Notes: generated by a model from the letters alone, not told the origin. 64,000 nt of DNA from UBA4427 sp046351135 (GCA_046351135.1 JAXLZA010000004.1:124001-188000), one strand, 5' to 3'; shown: positions 9,559 to 17,704, numbered from the stretch's first letter. Numbers and translations: made by a program.

Positions 9559-10725
9559 ATGCGGCGTGTTGCCATCACGGGTATCGGCGTCGTCTCGCCG
9601 GTCGGCGTCGGCCAGGACGCGTTCTGGCAGGGCCTGCTGCGCCCGCAGTCGACGGGCGAGCGCCGCGTCCTGGACTTCGACCCGACCCTCGCCTACGAGG
9701 ATCCCAAGGCGATCCGCCGCGCCGACCGCTTCGAGCAGTTCGCCATGGCCTCGGCCCGGGAAGCGCTCGCCCAGGCCGGCCCCCTCGCCCTGGCGCCCGA
9801 TCGGATCGGCGTGCTCGTCGGGACCGGGATCGGCGGCGCCGACGTCCACGAGGAGCAGACCAAGGTCCTGATCGAGAAGGGCTCCCGGCGCGTGTCGCCG
9901 TTCACCGTCCCGATGATGATGGCCAACGCCGCCGCGGCGGCGATCTCGATCCAGTGGGGCTTCCAGGGCCCCTGCGAGACGGTCGCGACGGCGTGTGCGA
10001 CGGGGACCCACGCGATCGGCCAGGCGACGCGCTGGATCCAGTGGGGGATCTGCGACGCCGTCCTCGCCGGCGCCTCCGAGGCGGCGATGACCGAGGTCTC
10101 GATCGCGAGCTTCTCGAACATGAAGGCGCTCTCGGCGTCGGGCCGCTCGCGGCCCTTCGACGTGGCGCGCGACGGCTTCGTGATCGCCGAGGGCGCGGGC
10201 ATCTTCGTGCTCGAGGAGTGGGAGGCGGCGAAGGCCCGCGGTGCGACGATCCTCGGCGAGGTGCTCGGCTCCGCGAGCCTCGCCGACGGCCATCACATCA
10301 CCGCCCCCGCGCCCGGCGGCGTCGGCGCCTATCGCTGCATGAAGCGTGCGCTCGAGGACGCGCGCCTCACGCCCCGCGACATCGCCCACATCAACGCCCA
10401 TGGCACGAGCACCGCGCTCAACGACGAGGGCGAGGCCCTCGGCATCGCCCAGCTCTTCGGCACGCCCGGCCCCGTCGTCACGTCGATCAAGGGCGTGACC
10501 GGCCATTCGCTCGGTGCGGCGGGCGCGATCGAGGCGGTCTCCGTCGTCCTCAGCATGCGCCATCGCCTGATCCCGCCGACCGACGGCCTCGAGAACTTCG
10601 ATCCCGAGCTGCCGAAGATCGACGTCGTGATGGGCGGTCCGCGCGAGTGGAAGCCCGGGCCCGCGCTGTCGAACTCCTTCGGCTTCGGCGGCCACAACGG
10701 CACCCTCGTGATCGCCCCGGCCTGA
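9559..10725 (+). CDS. beta-ketoacyl-ACP synthase II-like (FabF family) ketosynthase
   Basis: Condensing enzyme that elongates acyl-ACP with malonyl-ACP, 388 residues. The thiolase-fold catalytic residues are all present: Cys146 in TACATGTHAIG, His281 in NAHGTST and Lys/His in KGVTGHSLGAAGA (His316). The C-terminus has the usual GFGGHN loop. The start follows GGAGGAGGG at good spacing. It is slightly shorter than E. coli FabF (413) and has no adjacent acyl carrier protein, fabG or fabZ, so it may serve a dedicated lipid or secondary pathway instead of bulk fatty-acid synthesis. The FabH-like gene at 17662-18792 is the only other ketosynthase here. Confidence 0.88.
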   Translation: MRRVAITGIGVVSPVGVGQDAFWQGLLRPQSTGERRVLDFDPTLAYEDPKAIRRADRFEQFAMASAREALAQAGPLALAPDRIGVLVGTGIGGADVHEEQTKVLIEKGSRRVSPFTVPMMMANAAAAAISIQWGFQGPCETVATACATGTHAIGQATRWIQWGICDAVLAGASEAAMTEVSIASFSNMKALSASGRSRPFDVARDGFVIAEGAGIFVLEEWEAAKARGATILGEVLGSASLADGHHITAPAPGGVGAYRCMKRALEDARLTPRDIAHINAHGTSTALNDEGEALGIAQLFGTPGPVVTSIKGVTGHSLGAAGAIEAVSVVLSMRHRLIPPTDGLENFDPELPKIDVVMGGPREWKPGPALSNSFGFGGHNGTLVIAPA

Positions 10726-10882
10726 GCCCACCGCTCCCCCGCGCACACCGCGTGCACGCCTCGTGCGGGCGCTGCGACCGGATTGCGGGTCCCCGCCGGC
10801 GACCCGCTCCGGCGCCGCAGCGGGCGAGGGTTCCTGACTCCCGTTCCGGAACCACGCCCCCCGTCCACCATCCAATGCTGCA

Positions 10883-10896
10883 CGAACGGTCGTTCG
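10883..10896. promoter_or_regulatory. TetR-type operator-like palindrome
   Basis: CGAACG-GT-CGTTCG is a perfect 6-base inverted repeat with a 2-base spacer, 26 bases upstream of the GTG start of the secreted protein gene. The pattern GAAC-N4-GTTC is typical of sites bound by TetR/AcrR-family repressors. No TetR gene lies in the window, so the regulator would be encoded elsewhere. Inference from pattern only. Confidence 0.35.
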
Positions 10897-10921
10897 GACC
10901 GGTCCTTGGGAGGATGAAGCT

Positions 10922-11392
10922 GTGCAGTCGATGAATCGGAGGCTCGGGCAGCGTGGATCGGTTCTGGCTCTCTCGATGCTCGCGTTCCTCGCGGCGGGTG
11001 CCGCGGCGGCGGGCGACCGCTGGGATTACTGGGATCCCCGCGCGTCGATTCCGGCGCGCATCGTGGACACCCATCTCGGGGTGATCGGGCTCGCGGCCAC
11101 GATCGCCGGCGACTACCGCACGGCGGCCGTCGTCGACCATCTCTCCGGGCGCTTCCCGGCGCCCGCGCCGGTCGCGGTTCCGGTCGTGCAGCACGTGTAC
11201 TACCCGCCGCCGCCTCCGGCGCCGGTCGTGGTCGAGCACGTGTACTACCCGCCGCCGGCGCCGGTGTACGTCCAGCACGTCCACGCGGCGGGCTGTGGCC
11301 ATGGGGGCTACGGCTACTCCGGCGGGGGCGGCTACGGCGGTCGCCACCACGGCCATCACGGCCGGGGTCGCGGCCACCGCGGCCGCTGGTGA
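10922..11392 (+). CDS. secreted Pro/Tyr- and Gly/His-rich low-complexity protein
   Basis: 156 residues with an N-terminal signal peptide (hydrophobic run ALSMLAFLAAGAAAAG). A short ordered segment (residues about 33-75) is followed by a Pro-rich stretch with the repeated element HVYYPPPP / EHVYYPPPA / VQHVHAA. The tail is rich in Gly and His (GRHHGHHGRGRGHRGRW), which could bind metal ions. The GTG at 10922 is favoured because GGGAGG lies about nine bases upstream; an ATG nine bases further on is the alternative. No family was recognised; similar composition occurs in bacterial envelope and spore-coat-like proteins. It is monocistronic, with an operator-like palindrome before it and a strong hairpin after it. 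Confidence 0.7.
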   Translation: MQSMNRRLGQRGSVLALSMLAFLAAGAAAAGDRWDYWDPRASIPARIVDTHLGVIGLAATIAGDYRTAAVVDHLSGRFPAPAPVAVPVVQHVYYPPPPPAPVVVEHVYYPPPAPVYVQHVHAAGCGHGGYGYSGGGGYGGRHHGHHGRGRGHRGRW

Positions 11393-11451
11393 CGGCGGAG
11401 TCGACGAAGCCGGAGCCACGAGCCGAAGATCGGTTTGAGATGATCGAGAAC

Positions 11452-11485
11452 GCCGGGGGGTCCTTCGCGAGGAGGGCCCCCCGGC
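11452..11485 (+). terminator. strong hairpin terminator
   Basis: GCCGGGGGG (11452-11460) pairs with CCCCCCGGC (11477-11485), with an inner TCCT/AGGA stem. CCTTTCT follows rather than a clean T run. It separates the secreted protein gene from the CarF/PEDS1 gene and is the best candidate terminator in this stretch. Confidence 0.55.
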
Positions 11486-11530
11486 CCTTTCTGGGGCACA
11501 CTGCGACACCGCCTCGTTCGGGAGAGTCGC

Positions 11531-12322
11531 TTGAGTCTTCGCCCCCGTCCGATCGACGCCCGCTCCGCCGGAGCGCTCGGCCCCGATGGCCGCGCGACCG
11601 CGTCGACGCCTCCCGCCGCCCGGCGAGCGCTCGATCGCGCCGCGGTCGCGGGCTTCGCCGTCGTCTGGACCAGCGCCCTCGCGCGGCTCCACTCGGGTCT
11701 CTTCGATCCGGATTTCGCCGCGGTGAACCTCGCCGGCGTCGCCGCGGGCTACCTGCTCGCGGATCTCGTCGCGGGGATCGTCCACTGGATCGCCGACCGC
11801 CACTTCGATCCCGCGACGCCCTTCGTCGGCAAGCTCCTGATCGAGCCCTTCCGCGCCCACCACGACGATCCGCTCTCGATCACCCGCCACGACTTCTTCG
11901 AGGTGCTCGGCAACAACGCCCTCGTCGCGATCCCGGCGACGGCGGCGCTGCTGCTCGTTCCCCCGCCCTCCTCCGCGCTCGCGCACTTCGGCGTCGCCCT
12001 CGCCCTCGCCGGGACCCTCGCCTCCGTCGCGACGAACCTCTTCCACGGCTGGGCCCACGCGCCGCGCCCGCCGCGGATCGCCCGCTGGCTGCAGGCCCGC
12101 GGCCTGATCCTGACGCCGCGCCGCCACGCGCTCCACCACCGCGGCGACCACGACCGCGCCTACTGCGTGACCTCGGGCTGGCTGAACCCGGTGCTCGACC
12201 GCACGCGCTTCTTCGCGCGTCTCGACGCCTGGATCGAGCGGGGGCTGCGACCGCGCGCGGACCGGCCGGCCGACCCTTCCGGCGGCCCCTCCGCGGGCCG
12301 CGAGCCGACCGTCGCCCGATGA
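11531..12322 (+). CDS. carF: plasmanylethanolamine desaturase, CarF/PEDS1 (TMEM189) family
   Basis: Introduces the vinyl-ether double bond into plasmanylethanolamine to make plasmalogen, as shown for Myxococcus CarF and human TMEM189/PEDS1. The 263-residue protein has the family membrane segments and the full set of His motifs of the lipid desaturase (Kua) domain: GIVHWIADRHF, FRAHHDDPLSITRHDF, HGWAHAP, and RRHALHHRGDHDRAYCV followed by TSGWLNPVLD. These His clusters are the expected di-iron ligands. The start is TTG at 11531 after GGAGAG; the first about 35 residues are disordered and the true start could be slightly later. The stop overlaps the next gene as ATGA, which suggests a functional link with that membrane protein. 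No glyceryl-ether lipid synthesis gene is visible in the window. Confidence 0.88.
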   Translation: MSLRPRPIDARSAGALGPDGRATASTPPAARRALDRAAVAGFAVVWTSALARLHSGLFDPDFAAVNLAGVAAGYLLADLVAGIVHWIADRHFDPATPFVGKLLIEPFRAHHDDPLSITRHDFFEVLGNNALVAIPATAALLLVPPPSSALAHFGVALALAGTLASVATNLFHGWAHAPRPPRIARWLQARGLILTPRRHALHHRGDHDRAYCVTSGWLNPVLDRTRFFARLDAWIERGLRPRADRPADPSGGPSAGREPTVAR

Positions 12323-13053
12323 CGCCCGAAACCTGGCACGACGCCTACTACGGCCCGCTGCAGAGCCTCTACGCGCTGCTCGTCGTGCCGTTCGCGTACC
12401 TCGCCCATCGCCTCGCGGCGCCCGCCGAGCTCGCGCGGGCGGTGGTCCCGGAGGCGGCGGGCTTCGTCGCGCGGGCGACGATCGTCTTCGCCGTCCTCAC
12501 GATGCTCGATCCGATCGCGACGGGCCCCCTCGTCGCGAGCGAGGCGCTGCGCGGGACCGTCGCCGCGACCCTCGTGCCGTTCTTCTTCGTCTATCTCGGC
12601 GACCTGCGCGTCCTGCTCGTCGCCCTCGCCGTCGCCCGGCCGGCGCTCCCGTTCGGCTCGCTCCTCGCGCGTGCGGCGGCCGCGACGGCGATCGTGCCGA
12701 TCGCGACGGGGATCCTCTTCGCGGGGCTGCGCACCGCTTTGCCCGACGTCCACGGCCAATGGCTCTGGATGATCTACGAGGCGGGCTTCCTCGCCCTCTG
12801 CGTCGTCGCGGTCCGCCGCGTCCTCCCGCGCGCCGGCATCACCGGCCCGGCGCGCTCGTTCCTCGCGGCGCTCTTCGGCTACGGCGCCGCCTACTACGCG
12901 CTCTGGCTCGCCGCCGACGTCCTGATCGTCGTCGCCGGGCTCGATCTCGGCTGGGCCATCCGGATGGTGCCGAACCAGCTCTACTACGCCTTCTGGGTGC
13001 CCTTCGTGTCCTGGCGCTTCTTCTCGGCCGCCGAGGCGAAGGCGTCGAGATAG
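12319..13053 (+). CDS. multi-pass membrane protein of unknown function, coupled to the CarF gene
   Basis: 244 residues with about six hydrophobic helices, from FVARATIVFAVLTML through VLIVVAGLDLGWAIRM. No family was recognised. It starts with ATG in an ATGA overlap with the CarF/PEDS1 stop, so the two are probably translated together and this protein may act in the same lipid pathway. Its 3' end overlaps the convergent creatininase-fusion gene by 70 bases, unusually long for a convergent pair. Charged residues such as the paired Trp/Tyr-rich YYALWLAADV stretch are not diagnostic. Confidence 0.7.
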   Translation: MTPETWHDAYYGPLQSLYALLVVPFAYLAHRLAAPAELARAVVPEAAGFVARATIVFAVLTMLDPIATGPLVASEALRGTVAATLVPFFFVYLGDLRVLLVALAVARPALPFGSLLARAAAATAIVPIATGILFAGLRTALPDVHGQWLWMIYEAGFLALCVVAVRRVLPRAGITGPARSFLAALFGYGAAYYALWLAADVLIVVAGLDLGWAIRMVPNQLYYAFWVPFVSWRFFSAAEAKASR

Positions 13054-14927
13054 GCGCGCACGAGGGCGTCGACCCAGGCGTCGAGATAGCGGTCGCCCCG
13101 CCCGCGCGCGGCCCGCGTCGGATCCCCGAGCACCCCCCGCGGCGCGTTCGGCCGCAGGCTCGGATAGAAGAGATCCTGGCCCCCTCCGCCCGCGGCGACG
13201 AGGGGCCCCGATGCGAGGTCCCCGACGCGCACCGACCCCGGCCGCAGACTGGCGACGACGCTCGTCTCGTATTCCCCGGCGTGGGGACCCGCCGCGCGGG
13301 GATCGAGTCCGTGCGCGGCGACGACGGCCTCCTGCAGGCGGCCGACGTCGAGGCCGTCGGCGATCACGAGCGTGAGCGGTGCGGCGGCGGCGAGCAGACG
13401 CGGGCGCATCGCGCGCAGGGCGTCGTGGTTGCCGCCGTGGGCGGTGAAGAGGAAGGCGCGCTCGAAGCCGTGGCGGGCCAGCGAGACCAGCAGATCGTGC
13501 AGCGTCGCCTCGAGGGTCGCGGGCTCGACGTGGAGCGTGCCGGCGAAGTCGAGATGCTCGCTGGCGCAGCCGAAGGGGAGCGCGGGCAGCGCGACGGCGT
13601 CACCGACCCGCGCGGCGAGGCGACACGCCAGCGCGTCGGCGATCCAGCGATCGGTGGCGAGGGGGAGATGCGGCCCGTGCTGCTCGACCGAGCCGAGGGC
13701 GAGGATCGCCGTCCGGCGCCCGGCCGAGAGCGCCCGCTCGAGCTCGGGCCAGGTCGCGTGCTCGAGGCGGATCGCCGCGTCGGCCTCGAGCCGGGCGTCC
13801 CGTGCGCGCGGCGGGGCCGGCCCGGGCTCTTCGAGGGGCGGACCGGCGTCGTACAGCGCCTGCTCCCGCTCGGCGCCCGGCCAGGCGACGAGGTCGAGGC
13901 CGGTCTCGTCCTGATGGCGCAGGATCCAGACATCGAAGATCGCCTCGAGCTCGATCGCGGCGAAGGGCATCGGGAGCGCGGTGCGCACGACGCGCAGATC
14001 GTGGAGCGCCGGATCGAGGGTGGCGGCGAGCCGCGCGCACCACGGCGATTCGCCGCCGCCCGGCTGCAGGTACAGGATGGAGACGGGCGTGCGCGCGAGG
14101 CTCTGGAGCGGGCCGTGGGCGAAGTGGAGCACGTCGACCGCCCGCGGCTGGGGGCGGAGCATGCCCTCGGCGAGCTTCAGGGGGAGGTGGTCGACGAGCT
14201 CGAGGGCGCCCGCCTCGCCGACGATCAGCAGCGCGCGCCCGGGCGCGAAGAAGTCCGCGACGCGCTCGCTCCGGGGCACGACGCGATCCGCCTCGGCGGG
14301 CGCCGCGCGCTGGGCGTCGCGCAGCGCCGCCGGCGCGATCGAGAGCGAGCGCGCGTCCTCGAGCCGCCGATGGGCCAGCGTGCGCAGCAGGCTCCAGCCC
14401 ACCGCATAGCCGACGCGCGCGCCCATCACGCGCAGCAGCGCCCCATGCTCGGGGCCGCAGCCGAGCCCGACGCACACGACCCCGCGGCGCTCGAGGGCCT
14501 CGAGCCAGGCGCGCTTGTCGGCGGAGAGGTCGCCCGGATCGGGATCCCGCGGCGAGAGCCCCGTCACGAGGACGACCCCGCCCCAGGCCTCGACCCGGCG
14601 GAGCGCGTGGCGTGCGTTCGCGCTGAGCCCCTGCGAGAAGACGACGAGCCAGTCGTGCTCGGCGCCGGGCGGCGGCGCGGCGTCGAGGGAGCCCGTCGAC
14701 GCGAAGCGCGCGGGCCAGCCGAAGTGGCGCGCGGCGAGCTCGGCGAGGTGGCGCGCGTGGCCCTCGGAGGTGCCGATGCCCGTCGTGATCAGCGCGCGCG
14801 GGAGGGCGGCCGGGCGGGCGACGGGCTCGGGCAGGAGGTCGGGGACGGACGCGACGCGATCGGGTGTCGCTTCCATCCGCTCGGCGAGCAGCGCGCGGCC
14901 GCGGGCCGCGGTGTCAGCAGGCGCCAT
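12984..14927 (-). CDS. SIS-domain / creatininase-family amidohydrolase fusion
   Basis: 647 residues. The N-terminal half (about 25-350) is SIS-like: ALITTGIGTSEGHARHLAEL resembles the phosphosugar-binding entry of sugar isomerases, and a second alpha/beta unit follows. The C-terminal half (about 387-630) is a creatininase-family metal amidohydrolase, with LGSVEQHGPHLPLATD, TAHGGNHDAL and GEYETS carrying the His, Asp and Glu metal ligands. This family includes creatininase, MftE and the archaeal FAPy deformylase ArfB. The ATG at 14927 overlaps the upstream cyclohydrolase gene by 14 bases. Since the partner gene is a GTP cyclohydrolase II homologue, I infer a FAPy-type formamide or related ribosylaminopyrimidine phosphate as substrate, with the SIS part binding the ribose phosphate. 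That is inference; creatinine hydrolysis is unlikely. Confidence 0.8.
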   Translation of the reverse strand: MAPADTAARGRALLAERMEATPDRVASVPDLLPEPVARPAALPRALITTGIGTSEGHARHLAELAARHFGWPARFASTGSLDAAPPPGAEHDWLVVFSQGLSANARHALRRVEAWGGVVLVTGLSPRDPDPGDLSADKRAWLEALERRGVVCVGLGCGPEHGALLRVMGARVGYAVGWSLLRTLAHRRLEDARSLSIAPAALRDAQRAAPAEADRVVPRSERVADFFAPGRALLIVGEAGALELVDHLPLKLAEGMLRPQPRAVDVLHFAHGPLQSLARTPVSILYLQPGGGESPWCARLAATLDPALHDLRVVRTALPMPFAAIELEAIFDVWILRHQDETGLDLVAWPGAEREQALYDAGPPLEEPGPAPPRARDARLEADAAIRLEHATWPELERALSAGRRTAILALGSVEQHGPHLPLATDRWIADALACRLAARVGDAVALPALPFGCASEHLDFAGTLHVEPATLEATLHDLLVSLARHGFERAFLFTAHGGNHDALRAMRPRLLAAAAPLTLVIADGLDVGRLQEAVVAAHGLDPRAAGPHAGEYETSVVASLRPGSVRVGDLASGPLVAAGGGGQDLFYPSLRPNAPRGVLGDPTRAARGRGDRYLDAWVDALVRAYLDAFASAAEKKRQDTKGTQKA

Positions 14928-15987
14928 GGGCTTTTGCCGCGGTGGTCGCGGCCCGGGGCGAGTCGGAGGCCGCCGTCTCGTCCCACTCGACGCCGACGCG
15001 ACCGGCGCCGGCGGCGACGAGTCCGCACAGCGCGCGGGCGAGGGCCTCGCGACCGGGGGCCGCCGGGATCGGAAGCCGATCGAGCAGCGACAGCGCGACC
15101 CGCTCCGTCGCGTCCGGGAGCGGGAGCGACCCGGGCCCCTGCCAGGCGCCCTGCGAGAGCACGATCGACTCGCGGCCCGAGGCGCGGTCGACGAGCACGC
15201 TCGCGCGCAGCCAGTGGACCTCGCCGGCGAGGGCGATCGGCAGGAAGTAGGAGGCGGTGACGAGGCGCGCGGGATCCGCCGCGAGCTCGACCGGCTCGAA
15301 CGCGACGACCCGCTCCGGCGGTCGCGCCCCGAGCGCGTCGGCCCCAGGCTCGAGGACATGCCCCGCGACCTGCTTGGCCCGGAGATAGTCGCGATTCCAC
15401 GCCGAGCCGCGGCCGACGACGGGCAGCGCCGCCGCGACCTCGATCTTCTCCCCCTCGAGCGCCCGCGCCACCGCCGCGACCTTGTCGGGATTGTTCGTGA
15501 GCAGCCGCAGCGGCGCGCGCACCCCGAGCATCGCGAAGATCGACGCGACCGCGTCGTACCGGCGCAGGTCGGCCGGCAGGCCCATCTCGGCGTAGGCGTC
15601 GAAGGTGGTGATCCGGTTGCCGCTGGCCTGGACCAGCATCCGGTCGCGGGCCTTCGCCGAGAGCCCGGCGCCCCGCCCCTCCTGCATCAGATAGACGAGC
15701 ACCCCGCGCCCGGCCGCGGCGATCCGCGCCAGCGCCCCGTCGAGCTGCTCGGCGCAGTCGCAGTCGCAGCCGCCGAGCCCCTCGCTCGTCAGGCACGACG
15801 AGTGGACGCGGGCGAGCAGCGGCGACGCGCCGGCGACGTCGCCCCGGGCGAGCACCATCGCGACGCGTGCCTCGGCGAGGTCGCGGAAGAGGTGGAGCTC
15901 GAATTCGCCGTGGCGGGTCGCGAGGCGGCGCTCGCCGAGGTGGAGCACGGCGCTGCGCAGCGGTCGCTCGCGCGGGGGGAAGCTCAC
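14914..15987 (-). CDS. GTP cyclohydrolase II homologue (RibA-like) with extra C-terminal domain
   Basis: 357 residues against about 200 for E. coli RibA. The first about 215 residues match GTP cyclohydrolase II: zinc ligands Cys65, Cys76 and Cys78 in HSSCLTSEGLGGCDCDC, the QEGRGAGL loop, the DLRRYDAVAS segment holding the catalytic Arg, and RLLTNNPDKV. The active-site Tyr of RibA (Tyr105 in E. coli) is absent; the aligned position is Met117 or Arg116 depending on a one-residue gap. In Streptomyces a Tyr-to-Met homologue is reported to stop at the formylaminopyrimidine (FAPy) product. The last about 130 residues are of unknown fold. The GTG start forms a GTGA overlap with the upstream haem c gene. 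No other riboflavin gene is near. The yeast-type URC1 uracil-catabolism homologues are an alternative, but no URC4 or UPRTase gene is present. Confidence 0.82.
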   Translation of the reverse strand: MSFPPRERPLRSAVLHLGERRLATRHGEFELHLFRDLAEARVAMVLARGDVAGASPLLARVHSSCLTSEGLGGCDCDCAEQLDGALARIAAAGRGVLVYLMQEGRGAGLSAKARDRMLVQASGNRITTFDAYAEMGLPADLRRYDAVASIFAMLGVRAPLRLLTNNPDKVAAVARALEGEKIEVAAALPVVGRGSAWNRDYLRAKQVAGHVLEPGADALGARPPERVVAFEPVELAADPARLVTASYFLPIALAGEVHWLRASVLVDRASGRESIVLSQGAWQGPGSLPLPDATERVALSLLDRLPIPAAPGREALARALCGLVAAGAGRVGVEWDETAASDSPRAATTAAKAHGAC

Positions 15988-16957
15988 GAGCCGGCTCCCG
16001 CGCGCGGGTCGTGCTTGCGCACGCTCATCGCCCGGAAGTAGGCGATCAGCGCGTCGAGGTCCGCGTCGGAGAGGTCCGGATGGGCGGGCATGCTGGTGTA
16101 GCGCGTCGCCTGCGGATCGCGGACGTAGGCGCGGATCTGCGGGATCGGGCGGTACTCGACGATGCTGCGCGGCACGTTGAGATCGGGCCCGACCTTGCCG
16201 CCCTCGCCGTTGATCGCGTGGCAGGCGCTGCAGCTCGCCTGGAAGAGCGCATAGCCCCGCCAGCCCGGATCGCTCTTCGAAAGCGCCCGGGGCACCGTAT
16301 GCGGGAACGCCTCCTCGAAGCGCGCGATCTCGATCGTGACGAGCTGATAGGGCCAGGGATGCTCGTGGGGATCGCCGCGGGCGACGTCGGTCCAGACGAG
16401 ATAGAAGGGCGCGGGATCGACCTGGCGGCGGTCGATCGGCGAGAAGCGCGGCGTCGCACCGTCCGGATCGTCGAGGCCGACCTCGCCGAAGGCGAGGAAC
16501 GCGTGGGGATCGGCGAGCTGCTCACCGGCCGCGGGGCGCGTGTAGCCGTCGCGCGCCCGCAAGAGCACGCTCTGCGCCGCGAGCGAGGCCGCGCCGCCGC
16601 GCGCCGCGAAGCCCCGGTCGAGCACGCAGCGCAGCGACAGCGCGCGGTACTGCATGCGGCGCCCGTGATAGGGATCGTCGACCCCGATCGCCTGCTCCTC
16701 GCAGGCCCGCCGCAGCGCGGCCAGGTCGAGAGCGACCGGCGCCTGGGCCGGCGCCCGGAACGTGAGCACCGCGGAATCGCCCGCTCCCCGGCCGGCGCCG
16801 CGGCGCCCGCGCCGGCGAGCACGAGCACGAGCGCGAGCGGGAGCACGAGCAGCGACGCGAGCCGGGCCCGGAGCGCGCGGGCGCGCCGCCTCCGTACGGC
16901 CCCGTGGCGGCGCCGTTGGCCATTCGATCGCCGCTCGAGACTCCGGGCGCGGGACAT
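15984..16957 (-). CDS. exported c-type cytochrome protein with N-terminal molybdopterin-oxidoreductase-like region (frameshifted)
   Basis: First gene of the three-gene minus operon. A signal peptide (LASLLVLPLALVLVLAGAG) lies in one frame from the ATG at 16957. The mature protein continues in another frame from about 16780, where one G appears to be missing. The mature N-terminal part (about 140 residues) resembles the small molybdopterin-oxidoreductase-like domain that often precedes a cytochrome domain; it contains YHGRRMQYRALSLRCVLDRG and FYLVWTDVARGDP. A single haem site CSACH follows, with a distal SMPAHPDLSDADLDALIAYF segment typical of class I cytochrome c. It is therefore periplasmic, whereas the cyclohydrolase and creatininase enzymes in the operon look cytoplasmic. 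The 3' end overlaps the next gene as GTGA. Confidence 0.72.
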
Positions 16958-17056
16958 CGGTCGCGGAACATATCCGATCGGGTCGCTTGATTGGAATCGG
17001 GCCTCCCGCTATTCCGTCCCCGTCGCGGCGCCGCCGGGTCCGCGACGGGAGGCCCC

Positions 17057-17704
17057 GTGGAGGACGCACCGCCGGTCCGCACCTACCCCCTCTGGCTCGC
17101 CTGGGCCAACCGCCCGCAGCGCGCGATCGCCTGCGCCCTCGCGCTCTCCCTCGGCGTCCTGCTCGCGAGCCTCGCCCTGAACGGCACCGCGGCCCTCGGC
17201 TGGCGGACGGCGACCCGCCACACCGCGCAGGTCGCCTTCCTGCTCTTCCTCGCCGCCTTCCTCGCCTCCTCGATCGCGCGCCTCTGGCCCGGCCCGCTCA
17301 CCCGGGCCCTGCTCGCGCGCCGGCGCGCCCTGGGCCTCGCCTTCGCGACCGCCCAGGCCGTCCACGGCGCGGCGATCCTGCTCTACGCGCGCCACGCCCG
17401 CGACGTCCTCGAGCCCGATCTCAGCTTCGTGGGGGGTGCCCTCGGCTTCGTGTTCACGGGGGCGATGGCCGCGACCTCGAACGACGCGGCCGTTCGCCGG
17501 CTCGGGCTGCGCGGCTGGCGCGCGCTCCACCGCACCGGACAGATCGTGCTCTTCGTGATCCTCGCGGTGACCTACGCCGGTCGCGTCGCGCGCGATCCCG
17601 CCTGGTGGCCCGGGCTCGCCCTGATCGGCGCGGCCCTCGCGATCCGGCTGGCCGCCGCGCTTCAGTCGCGCAGCTTGCGCAGCAGGACGCTCCCGATCGA
17701 GTAG
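17057..17704 (+). CDS. ferric-reductase-like transmembrane (haem b) protein
   Basis: 215 residues with six hydrophobic helices. The pattern of a His-containing helix (RHTAQVAFLLFLAAFLASSI), the ARRRALGLAFATAQAVHGAA segment and WRALHRTGQIVLFVILAVTY matches the ferric reductase-like transmembrane domain (MsrQ/YedZ and NOX relatives), which binds two haems b. It lacks the FAD/NAD domain, so it would need an electron-transfer partner; MsrP is not in the window. The GTG at 17057 after GGGAGG is preferred to an upstream TTG at 16991. The 3' end overlaps the convergent ketosynthase gene by 43 bases. Confidence 0.7.
   Translation: MEDAPPVRTYPLWLAWANRPQRAIACALALSLGVLLASLALNGTAALGWRTATRHTAQVAFLLFLAAFLASSIARLWPGPLTRALLARRRALGLAFATAQAVHGAAILLYARHARDVLEPDLSFVGGALGFVFTGAMAATSNDAAVRRLGLRGWRALHRTGQIVLFVILAVTYAGRVARDPAWWPGLALIGAALAIRLAAALQSRSLRSRTLPIE

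Noticed and set aside
11160..11300. Tandem GC-rich repeats that could look like a CRISPR or minisatellite
   Set aside because: They are codons for the HVYYPPP repeats of the secreted protein; units are short, imperfect and without spacers.
14914..15987. Assigning the RibA-like gene to riboflavin biosynthesis
   Set aside because: Active-site Tyr missing, long extra domain, creatininase-type partner and no other rib gene nearby make the standard role unlikely, though not excluded.
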